From: Mytilus edulis
Lineage: Eukaryota; Mollusca; Bivalvia; Mytilida; Mytilidae
Assembly: GCF_963676685.1 (NCBI RefSeq)
Contig: NC_092354.1
Span: 32,830,193 to 32,894,192, forward strand
DNA length: 64,000 bases
Reading direction: 5' to 3'
Below, in pieces: positions 21,517-33,059 of the stretch (the stretch's first letter is position 1; each line of letters starts with the position of its first letter). The position numbers and the translations under genes were made by a program. The notes beneath the pieces were generated by a model. The model was not told the DNA's origin, made no database searches, and was given only the letters and a program-made list of their open reading frames with translations.

Positions 21517-24500
21517 GTAAGTTTTTTAAATATTTACATTCAAAAGCCATACCCTTAATATAACGATGAACTTCACTATGCTGTAACTTCGTACAACGCT
21601 GCTGATTGTATACGAGCTGAATTCCATTACTTATAGAAAACAAATGAATGAGAACATGTTTGTGTTTGATAAATATATCATTTAGCAACTGATAAATCTT
21701 CGAAACCAGCAGATTCCCCACCCCCAACCAGCGATTGTCAATTAAAGACAATTTCAAATGTTGCTTCATGACATACTAAAAACATTATTTTGAATTGGCA
21801 AAGTGTATCGAATTCTGTGACTTTAAAATATAATCTGAAATGGAACCTTTTTGAAAGATACATGTACTACTGTGTTGTTGTTTTTTTTTTTTTTTTTAAC
21901 TTTTTTGGATTCGAGCGTCACTGATGAGTCTTTTGTAGACGAAACGCGTGTCTGGAGTATATACAAAATTGAGTCCTGGTATCTATGATGAGTTTATTTA
22001 GTAAAAAGAACAACAATATTAAACATTTTTTCAAAGACATACAAAACCCTCGAATATATATATTGGTCACAAGTGACCAAGTATGCATTTCGGTGTTTGT
22101 CATTGGTTCCTGGCCGTTGTATATGCTGTTTCTTTGTTGTTTGTTGTTTTATACATATATCAGGCCTTGATTTTCTCGTTTGGATTGATTAAAATTTTAT
22201 CATGATAACATCTCAAATAGCAGACTACATAACAACACATTATGTGTTTTGGTCTTTGGTCATACAGCTGAAGCATAATTACAAACATGTACAACATTTG
22301 AACGCTGTTTGATAGTTTTTTTTCATTTTCACATGTTCGAATATTATATAAACAACTAGAAGTATTCGTATTTATTTAGCAGGATGCAACCACTCAAGGC
22401 ATGGCCGATGGTAAGTAAAAAATTTAAACAACGTTTACATGTATAGTATCATATCTAAATATTTAAATCAAATATCCAATATATATTACCTAATACCGAT
22501 GGATTCAAACTTATTAACGGATGATATTAACTGTTTATCATTTGTCTTCATACTATTAAATTTGTATAGTTTCCAAATGCACAAGAAGTATTGACTATTA
22601 TTTACTTGTGAATTATACTTAGAAACGCTTATTTGTACTTGAACTGACTAGTACTAATTCACAGCTTGATTTCTTCTAATAGTATGCTGTTACGATATGG
22701 TTTTATACCTAATATTCTGTATTACGTCAATGAATCAATAGAAATTATGACACTAACAGATCAATCAATGCTAAATATATAATTCAACACGCCCATTTCT
22801 TGATATGCTTTACGGAACAAGATAACTAGAATTATCGTGTTTTAATACGTAGTTGATGTCGATATGATAACAAATCTTGGTCGTCGTTATTGATTTTGAT
22901 TGTTATTTGTATGAATGTAGTTTATTTGAGCCCAAGTTATATGATAATTTGTTACTATTTCTTATTAATCAGGGATGAGACACTATAGATATGAAGTAAA
23001 TATACATCAACATGATGATGGAAGAACATAAGGCCACTCATCACGGGGGGGGGGGGGGGGGTAACTTCCTATTATTGGGTATACAGGGATAAATATGGGT
23101 CATAATTTTGCGAGATTTTATATAAAAATGGGCCTCCTTTTTAATGACATCCTATATTAAAATGCATTTACGTTTGATAACTGTATATTGATTTGGGGTA
23201 TGATCTACATATCATATATAAATATGCTATTGAGAATCTTACACTATTAATTAGTGGTCAATTATTATATTGAATTTAATCAATTCATTTGGAAGTTCAC
23301 CTTTCAAATAAGTTCCCAAATGTGCACCAAACGATGTCAATTCATATATAAAAACTTAAGGGTAGCTGGTATATTTATGAATTATGAGTGATGATGAGTT
23401 AGTGCTTATATAAGCATGGGTCATATTTTAAATATTGTATATAAGTATAGGTCATTCTTTCTTAAATATTTATATAAGTATAGGTCATTCTTTCTTAAAT
23501 ATTTATATAAGTATAGGTCATTCTTTCTTAAATATTTATATAACTAAAGGTACTGAATTTCAGTGAATGTTATATTAAAATGGGTACGTTTTTTGAGGCA
23601 AAAATGGCACACCACCACCAAAAAAATATCGAAGTTACCCCCCCCCCCCCCCACCCCCCCCCCCCCTTTCCCCCGTGCCACTCATAGCACATTTTGTTCT
23701 GTCGCATTTAGTTTTAAAACTTATTTTTTCAAGTATTTTGCGGACATTTCTCATTATAGATTTACCTTTTTACAATAGTTTTATGTTTCCTTCCTTTACC
23801 CACGTATAGGACGTTCATTAACAACTATATAAAAAAAAACGACATAGATATCATAACAAATCTTGGTCATCGTTGAAGATTGATTATTTTTCAGCTTGTG
23901 ACCGCAAAACACTGATAATTAACTTATGCGCTACACACATTCGTGAATAAACCTGCTGTTCGGTCACTTGTTGGATATTTACTATGTTTTAATTTTTCGA
24001 TAAGTTATTCTATAGATCTCTTTCTTAGTCTTTCCAAAGCCTGGTACTTGTCCGGTTCTTTCTCCTGATACCGTCGGAACATGTGCTACAGAATGTGGTT
24101 TCGACAGCGATTGTCCAGGAGTGAAGAAGTGTTGTCATAATAATTGTGCACATGTTTGCACCTACCCAAGTAAGTCATACAAATGATTACAGATCAATTA
24201 GATACACCATGTTTGAGTTATGTACAATTCGTTACAATTTTTAAATCCATCAGTGATGAGACACTATAGATATGAAGTAGGAAAAGGACATAGAAATTCA
24301 AAATTAAAAAAAATGGTATTTCGAAAACATTTACATCGTATTATACTATAACTTATCCGCAATATTACATATTTAAACAGCAATTTATTTGTCATGTTTC
24401 TATCTTAGACAAAAGAATACCTGATTCATGTCCACTTAGTTCTGGTTTCTCTTTTCTTGATATGCCTGCAATAATTTTGACCTACATTATAGGAAACAAA

Positions 24501-27500
24501 AGTTACTTATCCAACCCCCATTGCTTTCTACTGTGAATTCATTATTATTTGTTGAAAACCAGTTTTCGGTGAATTCGTAGAAACAAGGACACGAATAAAT
24601 TGAAGGTTCAACGAAATATAATTCTTTTTATGCAGATTTTAACCAAACCCCTAAATCAAATATTCATGAAACTGCAAAGTTTCATCAATCCACGAAAATT
24701 GATAACCACGAAAATAAATGAATGCTCATTAATTGCTGCTGTCTTCAAGTTCAAGTATCTTCTCCTGACTTGTTGTGACAACTTTAACATACCTTTAATT
24801 GCATACTGGAACGCACGGAAGTTTAGAATACAGAGTACTTCAGCTTTCATTTGATACAGCAATTACCAAAATATATTAGTAAAAGAGATGGATGAAAGAT
24901 ACCAGAGGGACAGTCAAAGTCATAGATTAAAAACAAATAAAAACGCCATGGCTAAAAATTAAAAGACAAGCAGACAATTAATAGTACAGAAGACAAAACA
25001 TACCTTTAATTGCATACTAAATCGCACTGTCTCACGGAAGTTTAGAATACAGAGTCCTTCATCTTTAATTTCATACAACAATTACTTCAATATACTAGTA
25101 ATTGTTATTGACAACTTAAACATACCTTTAATGGCATACTAGATCGCACTGTCTCACGGAAGCTTAGAATACAGAGTCCTTCAGCTTTCATTTGATACAA
25201 CATTTATCCAAGTTAATTACTTATTGTTCTTAACAACTTTGCAGTTGGGCTACATTTATATGTAGGCAGTTATGGATGATAATTGTTGCCCAGGATATTG
25301 AAATTACCATGAACCTATTTTCAAATCAAATTGCATTGCCTAGCACATACACCTTAGTTATTTCATCAATTATTTCATCTTGTAGAACCTGAATTATGTC
25401 TGACGTGCTGTGGACCACCTCCTTGTTGTAATACCTGCATAAGTAAGTAGCATATTTCGAAAATTACAAGGAAAGTAGCTCAAATTAATGCGTTTTTTAT
25501 GGCACTACACAGTTACCGGGAAAATATAAGCAATTTTAAACACTTACGTTTGTTTTAGTATCAGCATATGGATATGTGTCTAAATTTCCTACTGTCATTA
25601 TATTATATCACTTATTACATTAGACATTACTTACTGTTTCAGTCATTTAAAAATTGAATACTTTGGTAACATTCATGATATTTTTTAATCATTAATTTAA
25701 GTTTGTCAAATTTGTCCGATAGAGCATGAGACGTTTCGGAAATATATACACACATCTTCGTTCAGTCGAAATGGTTATATCAAATAATGTCTCTTAGTTT
25801 GCAGTAAAACGCCTGCCAAAGTGGGGCGTCTGTTTGGCTATGCGGGTTGTACAAGTTTTCAGCCACGTCCGGTCAGAATGGGGACGTTAAATCCGATGCT
25901 TCGTGTAAAGATAGTGTAACGCTTTGTGCACTTGAAGAACCCATGCAACAACTCGTTGAAGGACTGCAGCTGGTCTGTTGCAAGGCAAAATTCCTATCCA
26001 ATATACCATCAATTTCCGGTGGCAGTCCAAATTTCCCTGACCATCATTTCGGATGGCCTCTATTACAAGACCTACATTTTGTATGTACTATAGTTAATTT
26101 GTTCTTGTCCTGAACATGCATGACATATTTGCCACTGAACGTTAAGCAACAAACAATCAACTATCAATATTTGCTTTTTTTCTCCAGTCAGGACTGTACG
26201 AATTTCTATTCATATGTAATAGATGTCCCTAGGTTAATTCCCCTTAATTTGGACAGAATAATTATTTAGTATTTTAAGGTTTATTTTAAGTTAAATTTGA
26301 TATAAACATAGTAAGATAAAAGTAAGGATTGTTAATTTATCTGTTTTAGTATTTAACTTTTGATGTTTCTGTACTGTTTTAAGAATATGCATTCATTCAA
26401 GTTTTCTTCAGTACCTTTTATGTTAACGTTCTCCTGATTAATGACAAGTTATGATTTTAATTGATAAGCAGTCGGAGTCGGCAATGCACACGCCTGTAAA
26501 TACTCGCCGGAATGTCTCATTCCACTCGGAGTCTCTCCGGAACTAAAATAGTCCCACTAGATCACCTCTTCTTGGTGCTATTTTTAAAACACAACGCGAA
26601 GCAAAATTTACTGTACTTAAGACTAACTTTAGGAACACTTTATTTTTCAATTTTAAATTTGAATTCTTTATTTTTGAACTTCATTTTAGAATGTTTCAGA
26701 CTCCTGTTTATTACGGACTTTGTTTAATGCAATAAATTTAGTTTTCATTTGAATCTTTGTCTGTTGGTCAGCCATAATCTGATATCAGGTATCCCGATGG
26801 TGGAATAGGGACGAAGTACTGGTCACTACACGTCCCAGGAGGTGTCGTTACCGACCCCCTCCGTTACAAATGGTGCCGTGACCAAGATATCTGATCCTGC
26901 AGTTATGGTTTGAAAATTGTTTTAAATATATTTACTTTTGATTTTCAAATTGTTTAAATTTTTGATTTTCAAAATGATAAAGTTTTAACAGAAACATTGT
27001 ACTTTTGACGGTGTTAGTGTTAATGTGCAAGATTATTTTCTTCAATTTGAAGCAGTTAGTCTGTGGAATAACTGGCATTTATCTGAAATTCTCTTCAGTT
27101 AATAACAAATTTAAGAGAAGAGTCACTTATATATTAAGTATTTTTACTCCTGCTCAGTTGCAAAGCTATGATTTTTTGAAAAAAAATATTTTTGCAACGT
27201 TTTAATCCTAAGGAAAGGATAGTTTTTTTTACATTTCAACTGAAAAATTGTACAATTTTGTCAGATGAATCTGTGTTAGATTTTGGGCATACATTTAAAC
27301 TTTTATGTCATCGTGCATATCCAGATCATAATCTCAGTATGCAAACTTATTTTATGGACCTTTTTATTGGCAAGTTAGATAAGAAAATGGAAAAATTTGT
27401 TCATTTTAAGCACACTGAAAGTTTTGATGATGCTATATTTTGGGCTACAGAGTTTGAGTCTTTTAATTTGACAATTGAACCTGTTAAAATGTGAAATTAA

Positions 27501-28910
27501 GGAAAGTGAAGAAAGTTTAGATTTTAGTTGTTTAAAGTCTGGTTTTAATCAAAGCGTCAAAGATCTTAAAGAGCTGGTTAACAGAAAATTTAAAGTTAAA
27601 AAATGTTTTAATTATTCGGTAGTTGGACATATCAGAGCTAATTGTCACAATAAGAATACAAAATAGAAGTAATTTTACAAGGCAAACACCTGCACTTGAC
27701 CTGGAACCCCAAGTATTCCGTGACAATCAAATATTATGACTTATATCTTGCTCTTTGGAACACCTGCTGAACAATTGTTTCTTTGTTATTGTCCTGTGTG
27801 AGCTGACAGTATTGTTACACTAAACTTTAACAAGCAACATTCTTTTTCAAGAGTTCTTGTTTTGTATAGGAGTTTCCACTTTATACTTTAATATTAAATT
27901 CTTCATATGTACGCATTCTTATATAAGATAACCTTTTTTTATTTTCACAGCTTGTGAATTCGGAGAACCTTATCCAAATGTATACTGCCGTAGTAGTAGC
28001 CAATTAGTTTGTGCTAAGAGTTTTTACTGTAAGAAAGTTTCCCCTTTGGATGACAATGGAGTTTGTTGTAAAGGTAATGTTTATTCGTCCATTTGAACTA
28101 ATTATGTAATCTATAAGTTATGTAGAACATTTTAATTGGCATTAATCATCTCTAACAAAATAATCTACGGATTGACATTCGATTTGAAAGTCACTACTGA
28201 TACTTGTGTGAACGAAACGCGTATCTGGTGTACACATTATGATATGAAATACTTATATCTTAATGTAGCTTTCCCTTCAATTCCAAATAATAAGTGGACG
28301 TACAAAATTCTGTTATTTCAATCCGACAATTGCCTGTCCTTGACCTTTCATCGTGATTTGATCGAAACTGCACCATACGAATATTTGACGACCGGTCAAA
28401 CAAATATAGCACAAAAGATGTACTTTCGAGTGGTACATGATTAAGCCGTATGTTAGTTGAATGCATTAAAAATGAAATTGTATGGTTGATGTCACTCGTT
28501 TAATGGCATGATCTGTTTGCAACATTGTAACTGAAAGAGCCCGTGTTAGTCTGACTAAGCGAATCAATATGACAGCTTCTGTTTTCCATTTCATTTTCAT
28601 AAGACATTAATTAATTGAAGTCGTTCATCCGTTTCGCGCTTATGAACTGTAAATGATGATTTGATATGTTTTACTTTGTTTGTCAGTTGATCGGTTTCAC
28701 ATACAATGTTTACCCGTGTGGTTTTTTTTTTTATATATTTTCAAACCTAAAATTGATATATTTTCAGTCCCCAATTGTCCAGTTGAAGCAGATCCTAATT
28801 TCAACTGTTACGGACATTACCACAGATACTGTAACGATGATTCATCATGCCCTCTGAAGAAAAAGTGTTGTAAGCAGGGATGCTCCTACAGATGTGTCGA
28901 TGCTGTTTAA
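21472..28910 (+). CDS. Gene A: secreted WAP / lustrin-like cysteine-rich protein (6 exons)
   Basis: The spliced product is about 178 residues: exons 21472-21516, 22383-22410, 24029-24169, 25386-25442, 27951-28073 and 28768-28910. All junctions are GT-AG, and phases (0,1,1,1,1) join without a stop. Order: signal peptide (1-15), short linker, WAP domain 1 (about 25-72), a small cysteine-pair module, a six-cysteine lustrin-like module (about 92-132) and WAP domain 2 (about 133-178). WAP domains are four-disulphide folds often acting as protease inhibitors or antimicrobials, and perlwapin-type shell proteins contain them. A role in shell, byssus or defence is inference. A possible AATAAA lies at 29167-29172. 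Introns carry an LTR insertion and hammerhead copies. Gene B is a paralogue. Confidence 0.82.
21890..21989 (+). mobile_element. Solitary retrozyme footprint in gene A intron 1
   Basis: A hammerhead with intact core lies at 21915-21958: CTGATGA, stem II GTC/GAC, GAAA, then triplet GTC with cleavage after 21952. The post-cleavage leader ends at CCTGGTATCTATGATGAG, about 36 nt past the site, the same 3' limit as in the arrays. It is in the sense direction of gene A. One G-A mismatch weakens stem I. Confidence 0.75.
22383..22410 (+). CDS. Gene A exon 2 (linker)
   Basis: A 28 bp micro-exon between AGCAG and GTAAGT encodes DATTQGMAD plus one base. Gene B exon 2 has the same length and phase (VATSQRNYG), which supports it. 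Confidence 0.72.
23041..23062. repeat. G homopolymer run
   Basis: About 17 consecutive G in intron 2 of gene A. Together with C-runs at 5.82 and 23.64 kb and a G-run at 55.72 kb, it is a low-complexity tract whose length is uncertain in any assembly. Confidence 0.9.
23429..23548 (+). repeat. Tandem repeat, about 33 bp x 3.6
   Basis: Units of TATAAGTATAGGTCATTC type with period 33 bp in intron 2 of gene A. Slightly varied first and last copies flank the array. Confidence 0.88.
23639..23668. repeat. C-rich homopolymer tract
   Basis: C-runs broken by single A and T residues in gene A intron 2. The open frame across it is low complexity and is not a gene. Confidence 0.9.
24029..24169 (+). CDS. 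Gene A exon 3 (WAP domain 1)
   Basis: A 47-codon phase 1-1 exon. It starts KPGTCP after acceptor TTTCTTAG and has all eight cysteines in WAP order: C, GTC, TEC, SDC, KCC, NC, HVC. It ends at donor GTAAGT. Intact four-disulphide spacing makes a folded domain likely. Confidence 0.9.
24776..25210 (+). repeat. Three degenerate copies of a roughly 100 bp repeat
   Basis: Copies begin near 24786, 24999 and 25120, sharing ACATACCTTTAAT, CACGGAAGTTTAGAATACAG and CAGCTTTCATTTGATAC. The spacing is uneven because a Penelope-like tail fragment (24893-24997) lies between the first two. All are in gene A intron 3. Confidence 0.8.
24893..24997 (-). mobile_element. Penelope-like 3' tail fragment (copy IV)
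   Basis: Matches the distal tail of the 14.8, 17.3 and 20.3 kb copies (GAAAGATACCAGAGGGACAG, AACGCCATGGCTAAAA). It was apparently inserted into a pre-existing repeat. Confidence 0.65.
25386..25442 (+). CDS. Gene A exon 4 (small cysteine-pair module)
   Basis: A 19-codon phase 1-1 exon encodes KPELCLTCCGPPPCCNTCI. It has six cysteines in 19 residues, two of them as CC pairs. It is bounded by TTGTAG and GTAAGT. I do not recognise the module. It is too small for a WAP domain and may be a remnant of one or a conotoxin-like knot; that is speculation. No counterpart was found in gene B. Confidence 0.72.
25800..26170 (+). repeat. Dispersed repeat in gene A intron 4
   Basis: Landmarks CGTCAGAATGRGGACGTTA, CATTACAAGACCTAC and TTGTCCTGAACATGCATGA are shared with 44.93-45.27 kb and partly with 9.85 and 40.04 kb. 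The 88-residue open frame across it is a shadow of this repeat, not a gene. Confidence 0.65.
26215..26868 (+). mobile_element. 5' long terminal repeat of an LTR retrotransposon (654 bp)
   Basis: The segment begins TGTAA and ends TTACA, a perfect short inverted pair with the TG...CA ends expected of LTRs. AATGGTGCCGTGACC follows almost at once and fits a tRNA primer-binding site because it starts with TGG, the complement of tRNA CCA. An AATAAA lies near 26731. No second LTR was seen in the window, so the insertion is truncated. Confidence 0.7.
26980..27666 (+). pseudogene. LTR element gag remnant (Ty3/gypsy-like)
   Basis: Reading from FDGVSVNVQDYFLQFEAVS through frameshifts to KCFNYSVVGHIRANCH gives a capsid-like region followed by a CCHC-type zinc knuckle. 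The second knuckle cysteine is Tyr (CFNYSVVGH), which should impair metal binding. Gag would package element RNA. No protease or reverse transcriptase follows before gene A exon 5 at 27951, so the element was truncated or deleted. The Ty3/gypsy assignment rests on the capsid-like opening and is moderate. Confidence 0.6.
27951..28073 (+). CDS. Gene A exon 5 (lustrin-like six-cysteine module)
   Basis: A 41-codon phase 1-1 exon with pattern C..GEPYP..C, C..SFYC and final GVCC. It has the same length as gene B exon at 46246-46368 and the same closing GVCC. This spacing fits lustrin-type or similar cysteine-rich repeats of mollusc matrix proteins. Acceptor is TTTTCACAG, donor GTAATG. Confidence 0.8.
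28189..28235 (+). repeat. Decayed hammerhead/retrozyme footprint
   Basis: Retains AACGAAACGCG and CTGGTGTA plus a TCACTACTGATA start, but lacks the CTGATGAG core spacing. It is an old dead copy in gene A intron 5. Confidence 0.5.
28768..28910 (+). CDS. Gene A exon 6 (WAP domain 2 and stop)
   Basis: Terminal exon after acceptor ATATTTTCAG. Eight cysteines follow WAP order (NC, NC, YC, SC, KCC, GC, RC), with a longer loop between the first two than in domain 1. It ends VDAV and TAA. Confidence 0.88.
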
Positions 28911-29489
28911 TTGATCAGTTGTTTTATCTTTTAAAATTAAACAAATGCATTAAACTATACGATTCGTTTATATTATATATTATTTGTGCAGTTAGGCAGA
29001 ACAAGATGCAGACGGTTATTAATTACATTTAAACGCCGTGTACTTCTGATTACCATGAACGTTATTAAATTAGAACAACCTGGTATAAAAGGAGGTTAAC
29101 GTACAGTTACACATTTTCCAATCTCCCCTTCTGGCAACACAAAATGACTCTTTCCATGAAATTGGTAATAAATAATTTATTAGTAAAATAATATTCTGAA
29201 TGTCTCAGTTCAATTCATCAACTCTGATTTTTGTAGTTTTTGTTATAAATGTACCAACAAACAAAAACAGTAAAAATAAAAACACTATTAAAATCGAGTG
29301 GCTCAATTTCTATCCATATGAATATATCTTATACTGATGACAGAGCAAATTTCATGCCCTTGAATTTGTTTTTTGTTGAATCATCTCCGTTTTATCTTTC
29401 AAGAAGTTGATATTGATTGCTTGTTTATTAGCTTTACCACTAAGGAAGAAGGCAGAAAATTGTAAAATGCAACTAGAAAAGTGGATATA
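28911..29489 (+). other. 3' flank of gene A
   Basis: Contains the candidate polyadenylation signal AATAAA at 29167-29172. No other feature is supported. Confidence 0.4.
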
Positions 29490-30220
29490 TATATTAAAAT
29501 TGAGAATGGAAATGGAGAATGTGTCAAAGAGACAACAACCCGACCATTGAAAAGACAACAGCAGAAGGTCACCAACAGGTCTTCAATGCAGCCAGAAATT
29601 TTCGCAACCGGAGACGTCCTTCAGCTGGCCCCTAAATAAATATATAGACTAGTTCAGTGATAATGAACGTCATAATAGACTCCAAATTGTACACAAGAAA
29701 CTAAAATTAAAAATAATACAAAAAAGTAAAATCACAAAAAAACTGAACTTAGAGGAAAATCTAATCGGAAAGTCCTTAACCACATGGCAAAATCAAATAA
29801 CAAAACACATCAAAAACGAATGGACAATAACTGACATATTCCTGACTTGGTACATGCATTTTCAAATGTAGAAAATGGTGGATTAAACCTGGTTTTATAG
29901 CGCTAACCCTCTCACTTTGATGACAGTCTCATCAAATTCCATTATATTTACAATGATGCGTGAACTAAAGAGACATAATAAAAAAAATAGTTAAAAATAG
30001 GAACAATTTAACAGAACACAAAAACATCTACAAACACATTCATTGATTCGCGTGTGAGACGTCAGAAAATTTTAAACGTCACAGATATTTGTCGTTCAAT
30101 GTATATATACAAACAAGACTTACAAAGGCCATACACTCCTGACTTGAGACAGGCGCAAAAATGCGGCGGGGTTAAACATGTTTATGAGATCTAAACCCTA
30201 CCCCGATACATTTTTGTACC
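29490..30220 (-). mobile_element. Penelope-like 3' tail fragment carrying a second repeat
   Basis: Outer parts (29495-29715 and 30108-30215) match the tail of the 19-20 kb element in reverse. Between them is a copy of the AAAATGGTGGATTAAACCTG repeat (about 29722-30100), so the two are nested. Confidence 0.65.
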
Positions 30221-30419
30221 TCTTGCATGTATTGGATATCGTCAGAAACTGTACGAAGCACTTACATAGTAATGCTTCAATAGCTCGTTACGTGTAGATC
30301 TACTTTACTGAACATTATTGCTGCCTTACACTTATCTCTATCTACAATGAACATGGTCCAGTAGTAACAATGAACAATGTTTTGTAAACATTACAAAATT
30401 TATGAAAACAGTTTAAAAT

Positions 30420-30995
30420 TGACCATAAAAGCAGTAAATCCTTTAGGGGTCAATGACCATTTTAGTCATGTTGACTTTTTTTTTTTTTGGTCTTACTTTG
30501 CTGTACATTACTGAACATTGTTGTTCACAGTTTATATCTATCTATAATAATATTCAAGATAATAGCCACAAGCTGCACAATTTCTTCAATTTATACAATT
30601 CATGGTCAGCAACCCAACAACTGGTTGTCCGATTCATTTGAAAATGTCAGGGCAGGTAGATCTTAACCCGATAAACAATTTTACTACATATCAGATTTGC
30701 TCTAAATGTTTTGGTTTCAAAGAAATAAGTTAAAATCTACATTTAACCCCTATGTTTTATCTTAAGCCATGGCAGGCATCTTGGTCGGTTGGCCAGATCA
30801 CCGGACACATTTTTAAAACTAGACACCCCATTGATGGTTGTGGCTAAATGTGGTTAAATTTAGCCCAGTAGTTTTAGAGAAGGAGATTTTTGTAAAAGTT
30901 TACGACGACGACGAACGGCGACAACGGACGACGACGACAAACGACGACGGGCGCCAAGTGATGAGAAAACCTTACTTGGCCCGTCTGGGCTAAAA
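30420..30995 (+). repeat. Dispersed repeat ending in GACGACG tract
   Basis: Landmarks are CAACAACTGGTTGTCCGATT, CCTATGTTTTAT, CGGACACATTTTTAAA, TTTAGCCCAGTAG and a closing ACGACGACGAACGGC tract followed by TGATGAGAAAACCTTACTTGG. Two further copies sit at 49.06-49.40 and 49.42-49.96 kb. It is non-coding. Confidence 0.75.
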
Positions 30996-32124
30996 AACGA
31001 GAAACCAAATCAACAAACAACAATCCCTGAACAGCAGGTTCTTAAATTACGGTAAACAAACGCAGCGGCTCTTAATGTTTAAAGGCGCCAACCTGAACCC
31101 TTAACCAAAAACAGTAGTATAACATTACAAATGAACATGTCGTACGGGAAAAGTTTCATTGGACCTGAATATATTTTTTTTTTCGTCAATCGAAAAAAGT
31201 TTCGTGATGTTGTTAGTTCTCTGTTACTATCATCAATACGTCAATTATATAGTATGATATATTTGTTCACTGCATGTAAAGCAAAACAAAAAATTAATTA
31301 TTCTATGTGAAGCTTTTCCATAAATGTTTTTTGTATAGTAAAAGTCCAGTTTAAAATATCTGTTTGACTACGAGTTATCTCGAGTTTAGAAATATAGCCA
31401 ACACAATAATAATTTACATCAAGATCAGAAGACTTTGAGTCCAATAACATGGAGTCTACACACACAGTACCATCACCAAAACACAATTTTGCCCTGAATC
31501 CACCCGTGTCCTTTGTTTAATATGCAAATATACCAAATTTAGCGACACAGGCTCTTTAGAGCCCCTAGTTTATAGATTAGACCGATGGTTTTCATGTTTG
31601 AACAGTTTACACTCGTCTTTTTGGGGTCCTGAATAGCTTGCTATTCCGTATGGAAGGCCACTACTTTGACCTATAATTGTTAACCTTTTTACACATTGTG
31701 ACTTGGATGGAGACTTGTCTCATTCGTACCACATCTTTTGAATTCTATACTTTTCGCTAGTTTATCACACATTTCTAATTGCGGTCTATAAAAACAACAA
31801 GACACTTCATATAAGATATTTTGAATCAAATAAATATATCTAGATCTATTGTCTGCACAAAGCTGTATACAAAGAGCTAACGACCACGTGACAGTCACTG
31901 TTTTTTTTTTTATTCCATGTCACATATGTTGTGACAATTGATTTATGTAAGACATAATCAAAATCATTTTTAACTTAAATGAAATTAAATGGATTGTCTG
32001 CTATTCATATGTTTTACTTTATAATTTTTGATAAATGTCAGCTGTAGAACAATTCGTTTTCTGAATTTAGATCTCAGGTCAAATTTCTTACTAAAAAAAT
32101 GTTTAATTATACATATACAATTGA
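30996..32124. other. Intergenic DNA between genes A and B
   Basis: No gene is supported. A fragment near 31.56-31.74 kb (CTATTCCGTATGG, AAGGCC, ATTGTTAACC) resembles the dispersed family at 41.04 kb. Confidence 0.45.
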
Positions 32125-32830
32125 GAACAACAATAGAAATTGGGAATGTGTCAAAGAGACAACAACCCGCCCAAAAAGCAAAACACAGTCGTATGTGCCA
32201 CCAATGGGACTGCAATACGAGAATTCTCCCGCAACTTAAAGCGTACGTCAAAGAGGTGTATTAGTTCAGTGATAATGGACGTCATTTTAAACTCCGATAT
32301 ATATAAATGAACTAAAATTAAAAACACTAAAAAAATAACAAAGGCCAGATGCTCCTAACTTGAAACAGGCGCAACAAAATGCAGCACCTTTTTTGGGGTG
32401 ATCTCAACCCTCCTCCTAAAACCAATGTAGATAAATACTCAACAATACATATATTAATACTCAGTTTAAAAGAAGTCCGAGTCTGATGTCAGAATAGGTC
32501 ATAAAGGGAACTTACCATAATGACATTGAAAAATAAATGAACAAATGACTACTAGCTGTTACCGACATGTCAGCTCCAGACCTGAATTAGAATGACTGAA
32601 AGCACAATCCCTCCCGTTAAGAGTTTAATATATTACCATCATAAGATATATGAGAAGAACATATCACGTACAATGCCAACAACTGGTTTTAGAATAAATG
32701 TGTTAATTACCGATTCACATACGTACTAATCAGTATTTAAGCCAAACTTTGCCATATTAAATGACACGACAACAGTATCCTGACAATATTCCTTCTTTAT
32801 ACGTCTGTTTAAACGTTTTGATAGCTTATT
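32125..32830 (-). mobile_element. Penelope-like element, lineage 2, tail and last codons
   Basis: Reverse-strand copy of the 19-20 kb element. The full tail runs 32125-32690, and the coding end, including a QDTVV stretch, lies near 32780-32810. It is more decayed than the 19 kb copy. Confidence 0.65.
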
Positions 32831-33059
32831 ATGTGAATGCCGACAGTTTTGTGCTTTGTGAAGAATATTACCATAAAATATTGCATGTGGAATACCTGAA
32901 CGTATAAGATGTCTACATATTTATATATAGTTACGAATGATGTCATTGTACCGATGATAAAATTTAGTAATGTTTTTTCTTTAGCTTGTGACATCGAAAA
33001 CCCTGGTGTAAAAATTTTCAGTAATACATTGATTTATTTCTCTAAAATTTTATACGTTG

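Noticed and set aside
25847..26113. 88-residue frame in gene A intron 4
   Set aside because: Coincides with a dispersed repeat present again at 44.93 kb, where the frame is not open.
28189..28235. Functional hammerhead in gene A intron 5
   Set aside because: GAAACGCG and CTGGTGT are recognisable, but the CTGATGA core and stem II are lost; listed only as a decayed footprint.
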